Both the position numbers and the translations under genes were made by a program. A stretch of 35,824 nucleotides of DNA from an uncultured Prevotellaceae bacterium. Its GTDB lineage: Bacteria; Bacteroidota; Bacteroidia; Bacteroidales; Bacteroidaceae. The stretch is taken from the NCBI GenBank assembly GCA_902800245.1, contig CADCDY010000006.1, forward strand, positions 1-35,824, read 5' to 3'. This document shows positions 1 to 7,200 of this stretch, in pieces (position 1 is the stretch's first letter; each line of letters starts with the position of its first letter). The notes below the pieces were generated by a model. It searched no databases and was not told the DNA's origin. It saw only the letters and a program-made list of their open reading frames with translations.

Positions 1-174
1 CGCGAAATCAAGGCCGCCCTCCAGGAACTCATCGAAGCGGAAGACAAGCGCAAGCCCCTGAGCGACGAGACACTCAAAGACCTGCTGGCCGAAAAAGGCT
101 ATCCCATAGCCCGCCGTACGGTATCGAAATATCGCGAACAACTGGGCATCCCAGTAGCAAGACTTAGAAAATGA
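1..174 (+). CDS. rpoN: RNA polymerase sigma-54 factor, C-terminal end (partial)
   Basis: The reading frame is open from base 1 and encodes the last 57 residues of a protein whose 5' part lies outside the window. It contains ARRTVSKYRE, the RpoN box that reads the -24 promoter element in sigma-54 factors, preceded by the usual PLSDETLKDLL helix. The protein directs RNA polymerase to promoters that need an AAA+ activator. Its TGA stop overlaps the ATG of the next gene in an ATGA motif, so the two are probably translationally coupled. The RpoN box makes the identification firm although only the tail is visible. Confidence 0.93.
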   Translation, partial: REIKAALQELIEAEDKRKPLSDETLKDLLAEKGYPIARRTVSKYREQLGIPVARLRK

Positions 175-791
175 AACGAGAAAAGGAAATCATCTTGGTT
201 GCTCGCATCATGAGCATGGTGTTCACGCCATTCTACCTGCCCATCGTAGGACTGGTGGTTCTCTTCGTGTTCAGCTATCTCAGTATGTTCTCATGGCCCT
301 ATAAGCTACAGGTACTGCTGCTGACTTATCTGTTCACGATCCTCCTCCCTACCCTGCTCATCCACCTCTACCGCCGCTATCAGGGCTGGAGCCTCATCGA
401 ACTGGGCCATCGCGAACGACGCATGGTGCCGTACGTCATCTCCATCATCTGCTATTTCACGTGTATCTATGTGATGGAGCGTCTCCACATGCCTCACTTC
501 ATGGGATCTATCGTGGTGGCTGCCTTGACATTGCAGATTGTCTGTGCACTCATCAACGTCTGGTGGAAGATTTCCACCCACACGGCAGCCATCGGAGGCG
601 TGGGCGGAGCACTCTTTGCCTTTGCCTACTACTTGGGATTCAATCCTGTGTGGTGGCTTTGTCTGGTATTCATCGTAGGCGGAATTGTCGGCACCAGCCG
701 TATGATTCTGCGCCAACATACGCTGGCTCAGGTGGTCGTCGGATTCTGGACGGGTTTCTTCAGCGCCGCCATCGCGATACTTTTCCTTTAA
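171..791 (+). CDS. PAP2-superfamily-like integral membrane protein
   Basis: A 206-residue, very hydrophobic protein with about five or six membrane segments. Two features recall the PAP2 phosphatase superfamily: a WKISTHTAAIGG segment at about residue 129 in place of motif 2, and SRMILRQHTLAQ at about 175, which fits the motif-3 pattern SR-x5-H-x3-D except that the final Asp is Gln. An arginine-rich HRERRMVP segment at about residue 80 may stand in for motif 1. The likely role is a membrane lipid or polyprenyl phosphate phosphatase, or an inactive relative; the altered motif makes activity uncertain. The gene overlaps rpoN by 4 bp, so it lies in the rpoN operon. Membership in the superfamily is likely; the substrate is unknown. 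Confidence 0.75.
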   Translation: MKREKEIILVARIMSMVFTPFYLPIVGLVVLFVFSYLSMFSWPYKLQVLLLTYLFTILLPTLLIHLYRRYQGWSLIELGHRERRMVPYVISIICYFTCIYVMERLHMPHFMGSIVVAALTLQIVCALINVWWKISTHTAAIGGVGGALFAFAYYLGFNPVWWLCLVFIVGGIVGTSRMILRQHTLAQVVVGFWTGFFSAAIAILFL

Positions 792-795
792 ACAT

Positions 796-843
796 CGGAA
801 TCACGGAATCACGAAATAACGATATAACGAAATAACGTAAAAA
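796..843 (+). repeat. Tandem octamer array, about 6 units
   Basis: Six consecutive 8-bp units, CGGAATCA twice, CGAAATAA, CGATATAA, CGAAATAA and a decayed CGTAAAAA, fill nearly all of the 55-bp spacer between the PAP2-like gene and purE. The units keep CG at the start and A-rich remaining positions. I see no Bacteroidetes promoter in the spacer, so purE is probably read from upstream. Confidence 0.8.
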
Positions 844-846
844 AAT

Positions 847-1353
847 ATGACCCCACTAGTAAGCATTATCATGGGCAGCACCAGTGACCTGCCCGTTATG
901 GAGAAAGCCTGTAAGCAACTCAACGACTTACAGATTCCGTTTGAAGTCAACGCACTCTCGGCACATCGCACCCCCGAAGCTGTAGAGGAGTTTGCCCGTG
1001 GCGCAAAAGGACGCGGACTGAAAGTCATCATCGCTGCCGCTGGCATGGCCGCAGCACTGCCTGGCGTCATTGCCGCTTCGACGACGCTGCCTGTCATCGG
1101 TGTACCTATCAAGGGAATGCTTGACGGACTGGATGCCATGCTCTCGATTATCCAGATGCCTCCGGGCATTCCTGTAGCCACTGTCGGTGTCAATGCCGCC
1201 CAGAATGCAGCTATTCTCGCTGTCGAAATGCTGGCACTGACCGACGATGCCATTGCCCAGCGACTGGCCGACTACAAAAGCGGCCTCAAGGCCAAGATTG
1301 AAAAGGCAAATAAGGACTTAGCAGAAGTGAAGTATGAGTACAAGACGAATTAG
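847..1353 (+). CDS. purE: N5-carboxyaminoimidazole ribonucleotide mutase (PurE class I)
   Basis: A 168-residue protein of the usual class I PurE length. It converts N5-CAIR to CAIR in de novo purine synthesis in the cytoplasm. Visible motifs are the phosphate-binding GSTSD at residues 10-14, SAHRTP at 38-43 containing the catalytic His40, and a GVPI loop at about 85. The usual AGGAAHLPG loop reads AGMAAALPG at 65-73, so its His is Ala; I believe this is common in Bacteroidetes PurE, but I cannot check it here. No purK is visible nearby. The 3' end overlaps ispG by 20 bp, implying co-transcription and probably translational coupling. Confidence 0.96.
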   Translation: MTPLVSIIMGSTSDLPVMEKACKQLNDLQIPFEVNALSAHRTPEAVEEFARGAKGRGLKVIIAAAGMAAALPGVIAASTTLPVIGVPIKGMLDGLDAMLSIIQMPPGIPVATVGVNAAQNAAILAVEMLALTDDAIAQRLADYKSGLKAKIEKANKDLAEVKYEYKTN

Positions 1354-2797
1354 CACGGTTTGTCACGTAGGTAATATCGCCATCGGGGGCGATAACCCCA
1401 TCCGCATCCAGTCGATGGCGACTACGGACACGAACGACACGGAAGCCAGCGTGGCTCAGGCCAAGCGCATCATCGACGCTGGCGGTGAACTGGTGCGTTT
1501 CACCACCCAAGGCACTCGCGAAGCAGAGAATATGAAGAAGATCTCTGCCCGTCTGAAGGCTGACGGCTACAACACCCCTCTGGTGGCTGACGTACATTTC
1601 ACGGCACATACAGCCGATGTCGCTGCACAGTACTGCGAGAAAGTCCGCATCAATCCCGGCAACTACGTCGACCCAGGCCGTACTTTCAAACACCTGGAAT
1701 ACACCGACGAGGAATATGCCGAGGAACTGAAGAAGATTGAGGCCAAGCTCGTGCCTTTTATCAATATCTGCAAGGAGCATCACACCGCCGTGCGTATCGG
1801 TGTAAACCACGGCTCGCTCTCCGACCGCATCATGTCGCGCTACGGCGATACACCCGAGGGAATCGTCGAGAGTTGTATGGAGTTCCTGCGTATCTTCCGT
1901 CGCGAACAGTTTGACGACGTTGTAATTTCTATCAAAGCCTCGAATACCGTCGTGATGGTCACCACCGTGCGTCTGCTGGTGAAGACGATGGATGCTGAGG
2001 ACATGCACTATCCCTTGCACCTCGGCGTCACCGAAGCCGGTGAAGGCGAGGACGGACGCATCAAGAGCGCCGTTGGTATTGGCGCTTTGCTTACCGAAGG
2101 CATTGGCGATACCATTCGCGTATCACTCAGCGAGGAGCCCGAATGCGAAATCCCCGTTGCCCGTAAATTGGTGGAGCTCATCCCCGAATGCACCCGCCTC
2201 CGCGCCGAAGCCGAAGCCAGCATCCAAGATGACACCATCACGCTTGACCTGTCGAGTGCTTCGCAGTTTTGCTGCGAAGACTGGGAAACCCTCCAGCTCA
2301 CAGCCGCCATGGCCGTAGGAGCCCTCCTCATCGATCGCCGCGCTACAAAGCTCGTCATCCGCGCCGACCGGCCCTCTGACCATGATGCACAGAACGCCGA
2401 ACAGGCCTCTGGCCAAGGCCCCCAGAGTGGTTCGCGGTTTGGCCGCGAACAGCTCGTTACCCTTGCTGACGCCATTCTCCAGGCCGCCCGCATCAAATTC
2501 ACCAAGACGGAATACATCTCCTGTCCGGGCTGTGGCCGCACGCTTTACAACCTGCAGGAAACCATCGCACGCATCAAAGCCGCTACCAGCCACCTGGTTG
2601 GTCTGAAGATTGGCATCATGGGCTGCATTGTCAATGGTCCTGGCGAAATGGCGGATGCTGACTATGGTTACGTCGGAGCAGGACGTGGCAAGATATCGCT
2701 CTACCGCGGAAAGGAATGCGTCGAGAAGAACATTCCCGAGGAAGAAGCCGTCGAACGCCTGCTAAAACTCATTGAGGCCGAAGTGGAAAAACGGTAA
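1334..2797 (+). CDS. ispG: 4-hydroxy-3-methylbut-2-en-1-yl diphosphate synthase
   Basis: 487 residues. IspG (GcpE) makes HMBPP from MEcPP in the MEP isoprenoid pathway using a 4Fe-4S cluster. The N-terminal barrel is clear (PIRIQSMATTDTND, VRFTTQG, LVADVHF, KVRINPGN). The C-terminal domain carries the cluster ligands Cys397 and Cys400 in CPGCGRTLYNLQ and Cys431 in GIMGCIVNGPGEM, with Glu438 following. It is longer than the E. coli enzyme (about 370 residues) because of a middle insert, as in plant and Bacteroidetes forms, but the insert looks shorter than the roughly 600-residue Bacteroides proteins I recall. The stretch at about residues 345-375 is low complexity (DHDAQNAEQASGQGPQSG). Two in-frame palindromes lie in this middle region. 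The start inside purE gives the expected N terminus. Confidence 0.96.
   Translation: MSTRRISTVCHVGNIAIGGDNPIRIQSMATTDTNDTEASVAQAKRIIDAGGELVRFTTQGTREAENMKKISARLKADGYNTPLVADVHFTAHTADVAAQYCEKVRINPGNYVDPGRTFKHLEYTDEEYAEELKKIEAKLVPFINICKEHHTAVRIGVNHGSLSDRIMSRYGDTPEGIVESCMEFLRIFRREQFDDVVISIKASNTVVMVTTVRLLVKTMDAEDMHYPLHLGVTEAGEGEDGRIKSAVGIGALLTEGIGDTIRVSLSEEPECEIPVARKLVELIPECTRLRAEAEASIQDDTITLDLSSASQFCCEDWETLQLTAAMAVGALLIDRRATKLVIRADRPSDHDAQNAEQASGQGPQSGSRFGREQLVTLADAILQAARIKFTKTEYISCPGCGRTLYNLQETIARIKAATSHLVGLKIGIMGCIVNGPGEMADADYGYVGAGRGKISLYRGKECVEKNIPEEEAVERLLKLIEAEVEKR
2259..2279. repeat. In-frame palindrome 1 in ispG
   Basis: CTTCGCAG, a TTTTG loop and CTGCGAAG form a perfect 8-bp stem. It is read in frame as SASQFCCED. 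A second copy at 2430-2450 differs at two stem pairs, each with the matching change on the other arm. Confidence 0.85.
2430..2450. repeat. In-frame palindrome 2 in ispG
   Basis: GTTCGCGG, a TTTGG loop and CCGCGAAC form a perfect 8-bp stem, read in frame as SGSRFGREQ. Flanking bases also match palindrome 1 (GTG before, A after). It follows directly on a low-complexity GGCC-rich stretch (2403-2428) that holds a further short inverted repeat, CTCTGG and CCAGAG. Confidence 0.85.
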
Positions 2798-2866
2798 GGC
2801 AACCGTAAGGCGGAAGTAAGAGCGAAATGAGCCCGAAGAGAAAAATCGCTTAGCCCGTAGTAAAAG

Positions 2867-2901
2867 CCCGTTTTGTCCGTAGCAAAACAGGGCAAAACGG
2901 G
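2867..2901. repeat. Inverted repeat between ispG and the GNAT-like gene
   Basis: CCCGTTTTG at 2867-2875 and CAAAACGGG at 2893-2901 form a perfect 9-bp stem with a 17-base loop. The loop holds a competing arm (GTTTTG with CAAAAC). Genes on both sides converge here, so it could act as a two-way terminator, but there is no good T-tract. Confidence 0.5.
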
Positions 2902-2909
2902 TAGATAAA

Positions 2910-2993
2910 GTTAAAACTGCGCCAATGTTTGTTAAAACTGCGTCGATGGATAATAAAACTGCGACAACGGATGATAAAACCGCGTCGCAGTTT
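2910..2993. repeat. Degenerate 21-bp tandem array, 4 units
   Basis: Four 21-bp units start at 2910, 2931, 2952 and 2973. Each has TAAAAC plus YGCG near its start and a more variable second half. Related AAAAC-containing sequence continues upstream to about 2860 with less regular spacing. The last unit runs into the stop codon of the GNAT-like gene. The array fills the spacer between two convergent genes. Confidence 0.8.
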
Positions 2994-4134
2994 ATAGTTT
3001 TTTCTTATAGCAGCGGTGCTTGCGGTGGATACGCGATTCGAGATACTGCCACTGCGAGCGAACGCCCTCGTTGGTTTCCATCTGCTGCATGGCCTCAGCA
3101 TACTCGAAGCCATAGCGTTGGAACCACTGAATGAGGTCGTCGAAAATCAACGAATTGGCGCCTTTCTGGCGATAGTCAGGCAACACACCGATGAGCAACA
3201 AATCGACAACGCTTGTCTTGTGCCATTTCAGCGTGCGCAGCAAGTGCCACCAGCCGAATGGAAACAGTCGTCCGTCACGCGTCTTACGCAGTGCCGACGT
3301 AAACGAGGGAAGCGTAATGCCGAAACCTACCATCTTATGGTCGGGGGTGTTCCAATCCTCAATGGCTGTAATCAGATTCAAGTCAGCTATCTTGATGTAT
3401 TCGTCCACCAACTGGTTAATCTGACGGTCCGACAACTGCGAATAGCCGTAGAGGTCATTATAGGTCTCGTTGATGATATCAAAGATCTCACGACCCTTAT
3501 TCCCGTCCAACAGCTCCTTGCGAGTGAACTTCTTTACCTGCAGGTTATAGCGCTTCGACACCATTTCGGCTATCTTATGGAACTTGTCAGGCACCTGCTC
3601 AGGCACCTTCACCTTGTATTCCATATAGTCATTGTCCTTCTCGAAACCGCCCATTTCTTCGATATGCTGCTGGTAGTAGGCGTAGTTGTAGTTGACGTAC
3701 ATCGTAGCGTCTTCCTCAAAGCCTTCTATCATCAAGCCCTCGCGGTCCATATCCGTAAAGCCCAAAGGTCCGACCATCTCCGTCATACCACGCTCGCGAC
3801 CCCACTGCGCTACCGTATCCATCAGCGCTTTCGACACCTCACGGTCGTCCACGAAATCGAGCCAACCAAAGCGCACCTGCTTCCGTTCCCAGCGTTCGTT
3901 GGCGCGACGGTTGATGATAGCTGCTACGCGACCTACCGCCTTACCGTCTTTGTAGGCTATGAAATAGTCAGCCTCACAACACTCAAAAGCAGCATTCTTG
4001 TCGTGGCTCAGTGTGTTTATCTCGTCAGAATATAAAAACGGTACGGCCCACGGACAATCGCGGTACAAATCGTAGCGCAACTGCACGAATTGCTTCAGTC
4101 CCTTGCGGTCTTCGACCTTCTTTATCTCAATCAT
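2992..4134 (-). CDS. GNAT-like N-acetyltransferase family protein
   Basis: 380 residues from the ATG at 4134, chosen because MIEIKKVEDRKGLKQFVQLRYDLY is a normal start for this family and the promoter -7 box lies only 4 nt upstream, which excludes the longer frame. It resembles the large two-part Bacteroidetes GNAT-like proteins. The N-terminal half has ADYFIAYKDGKAVGRVAAIIN and the C-terminal half has LLLIGVLPDYRQKGANSLIFDDLI, which fits the acetyl-CoA-binding region (pattern Q/R-x-x-G-x-G/A). The substrate is unknown. It is probably cytoplasmic, as no signal peptide is visible. It is read from its own promoter, which is embedded in the terminator of the upstream gene. Confidence is good for the family and low for function. 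Confidence 0.8.
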   Translation of the reverse strand: MIEIKKVEDRKGLKQFVQLRYDLYRDCPWAVPFLYSDEINTLSHDKNAAFECCEADYFIAYKDGKAVGRVAAIINRRANERWERKQVRFGWLDFVDDREVSKALMDTVAQWGRERGMTEMVGPLGFTDMDREGLMIEGFEEDATMYVNYNYAYYQQHIEEMGGFEKDNDYMEYKVKVPEQVPDKFHKIAEMVSKRYNLQVKKFTRKELLDGNKGREIFDIINETYNDLYGYSQLSDRQINQLVDEYIKIADLNLITAIEDWNTPDHKMVGFGITLPSFTSALRKTRDGRLFPFGWWHLLRTLKWHKTSVVDLLLIGVLPDYRQKGANSLIFDDLIQWFQRYGFEYAEAMQQMETNEGVRSQWQYLESRIHRKHRCYKKKL

Positions 4135-4138
4135 GCTG

Positions 4139-4170
4139 CAAAAGTACAAAAAAAGTGGCAACTAAACAAA
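4139..4170 (-). promoter_or_regulatory. Promoter of the GNAT-like gene
   Basis: On the minus strand, TTTG (4170-4167), a 20-bp spacer and TACTTTTG (4146-4139) match the Bacteroidetes pattern. The -7 box ends 4 nt before the ATG, so the transcript is predicted to be leaderless or nearly so. The -33 box is the loop of a terminator hairpin. Confidence 0.75.
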
Positions 4171-4187
4171 TAGTTGCCACTTTTTTT
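4154..4187 (-). terminator. Terminator of the 1814-residue secreted protein gene
   Basis: AGTGGCAACTA at 4154-4164 and TAGTTGCCACT at 4171-4181 form a perfect 11-bp stem with a 6-base loop. A-tracts and T-tracts on the two sides extend it and give a T-run in both directions. It lies about 40 bp after the stop of the minus-strand gene at 4228. Confidence 0.88.
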
Positions 4188-4227
4188 ATTGTTTAGTGTG
4201 TCGTCATGCCATGACGACATACATCAC

Positions 4228-7200
4228 TTACTTCACAACGACCTTCTTACCATTGTGGATGAAGACACCCTTAGAAGGTTTGTCAACACGAACACCCTGG
4301 ATGGTGTACCAAGCACCGTCATCAGCGCGCTCAACGTCACCCTTCACAGTGTCAATAGCCGTCGGAGCATTCTCGTCATACCAGCGTGGGTCACCAGCAT
4401 CCTCTGGCAGGACATAACACTGGGTGAAGTCACCATTCTCGGCATCCTTGAAGCGTACCAGAACATCAATCGTGTTCTTGATATTGTCCGCAGAACTACC
4501 AATCTGCTGCTCTTCACTGATAGCACCGTCGAAGTTGAAGACGTTGCTGTTAACCTCCCAGTTCACATCCTTACCTGCCTGACCGGCGTTCAAGCCCTTC
4601 AGGAACTGGTTAGACTTACCGCAGTTTACAATGATGTTTTTGTTTACCATGAACTTCTGATACTCCTGGCTGTTCTTGCGCAGGCTGTTGACAGTCTTAC
4701 CATTGGTAATGTTGTACAGCGTAGTGGCGTAAATTTCGAACGTCTGAGTTGCAGTCTCATCCAGTTCGCGGACATCCTTACTGCTCTGTGAGCTGAAGAA
4801 GCCACCGTTCTGACCATTCGTAGGATTAGCCCAGATGGTAGAGCTTAAAACACTCAGCGACCTTGTATTACCGCCACCGTTGAAGTCGAAGATGGTCTTC
4901 TTGGCAGTACCGTCGATACCGATGACACAGTCAAACACACCAACATATTCCATCAAGTACTGGGTCTTGTTGGCATAAACCAACTGCTGCTTCAGGCTGT
5001 CGATGTTAACACCCGTAAACGATACACTGCCACCGACATAAGCGCCCTTTTCATTGGTCTCAAGTGTTGGTTCCTTGCTCATCAGCACAAATGGACCATC
5101 CAACTTAGAAGCATTAATCTTAGCTCTGTCTGCAAGAGAAAGATTTATTGGTCCAACCATCGTGAAGGTATTAGGAGCTTCAATGCTCTTCTCGATGGTA
5201 TAATCGCCAGCTTCCAAATGGATGTAAATTGCGCCAACCTTGTCAATCTCCTTCTCGTCGATGTATTTTGCAAGAGCAGAAGAAATCTCAGCACCATCAG
5301 TCAGTGCAAGATCAATATTTTCTGCCTCAGCAAATGCAGGATCGTAGTATGTCAACCAGCGTGGGTCGCCAGTCTCGAGCTTCTGCTGCTTAGCACCAAT
5401 ACCAAGTGTGAAGTCACCCTTGTCGGCATCAGCAAACTTCGGATTAGTCTTCAGACCTTCGTCACCATTATAATTGGGCTCGTTGAAGTATACGTATACG
5501 TACTCTGGATCGCTATAGTTCAACTCACCCCACAAATAGGTATTCTTTCCATCAGTCGTCAACTGCTTCGTGTTATTGGTCATGTTACCATAGATCTTCT
5601 TGTTAGAAGTGTTAGCGAAGATGTTCGAATTGAACTCATACAGATACTTCTGACCCTTCAGCGTATTGGTATTGAAGAACTGCTTGTTCTTGGCGATGTT
5701 ATAGAATGTGTTGTTTGCGCAAATGAACTTACCTGTCTCATTCTCGAAGCCAGTAGTCTGCCAAGGACGCTTACCTGACATAGCAATGAAGTTAGTGGAA
5801 CTTGCTTGCTTGCTCCAGAAGGTAGATTTGGTAATATTCAAATTGATAGCCATTGAAGCAGCCAGATTCAGCACCACATTATCCTGAGTGTCATACTGGA
5901 ATACGCTGTTGTTGATGGTGAAGTTCTTATAGGTATAAGACTTGCCATTGTCATAGAACAAAGCCTTGGTAAGACCCTCAATCAGAACGCCCTCAATCAA
6001 GATTGGCTCTTCGATGATATACTGACCACTTTCTACAGGTGCCATAGCCGGCTCCTTACTCATCTGAATCAGAGGCTGGGTAAGACCTGAAGCATCGATG
6101 GTAGAGTTCTCACCGATCAGCTTAATAGCACCACGAACTTCAATAGGATTGGTGATGGTATAAGCTGTGTTGAAGGTCAATTTAATAGTCAGGTTGCCCA
6201 CCTCAGTGCCAGGCTCTACAGCTGCTGCCACAGCATCACTGATGTTGCAAGGTTCAGTCAGCTCAATCGCCATATCCTTTACAACGTTGTATTCAGCACT
6301 GACATACACATCGCCGGCAGGCATCACGAACTGATTCCTGCTCTTCATCTGAACAATGTTACCGGCAGCATCCTTCACCACATAGTTAGCCATGCAGTAA
6401 CCGCTCTCAGCAGTATTCGACAGCGTTACTGTTTCGCCCTCGACAGCTGCAGGAATATCAGCGGTTACAGTACCATGCTGGGTTTCCGGATCAGCATACA
6501 CACCATAAGCAGGCAGGAAGTCAACCTTAGGATCAGCATCGATAATCGTGATCTTCTTGATGACCATATTCTTCAGCACCCTGAATACGAAGTAATCCTT
6601 CGCACCGTTTACGAAGTAGATTGTATCACCAGAAGCAATCTCGGTAATACCAGAAACGGCAGAACGGTCAGCGTTACCTACAACAGCAATAGCCTGAGGC
6701 TCTTCACCCTTACCGGGAACCCACAGCAGCTTATCGCTGGCAGCATTCGTAGCATCGAAGTCAATGACAATCTTATAGCCTGGCTCCAGACCATTGATAG
6801 CCATCTCCTTATTGCTTGGACAGAACAGACCGCCATCCTTCACATTACCATTAATGCGGTCGCTGCGACGCCATACGTGGCAATCCTTAGGCAGGTTGGT
6901 ACCAGTATAGTTAGTATAGCCCTTATAGTCCTGACGCTTGCTGTCAGCCTTGGAAACAGATTCCCAACCATAGAATACTGCACCATTAGCAGCACCTCCG
7001 TTCAAGTTGTCAGGATTCTCTCCAGCCTCAGCAGCTGCTGCGAAGTCATAAACAGCAGGGTTATACTTCTTAATCTTGAACCAAGAGATTTCAGACGTCT
7101 TCTCCTCGCCACCACCGCGATAGATGCTCTGGATACCAATCTTGTTCCACTCGCTGAAATCCATGTTCAGATAGAGCTCGTAGTTATAGATATCGTAATC

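Noticed and set aside
2925-3134. Small ORF with VKTASMD, NKTATTD, DKTASQF repeats
   Set aside because: It is the 21-bp repeat array read in one frame and runs into the opposite gene. No start signal.
3016-4035. 339-codon open frame antisense to the GNAT-like gene
   Set aside because: The opposite strand has a recognised family and its own promoter; this frame has none.
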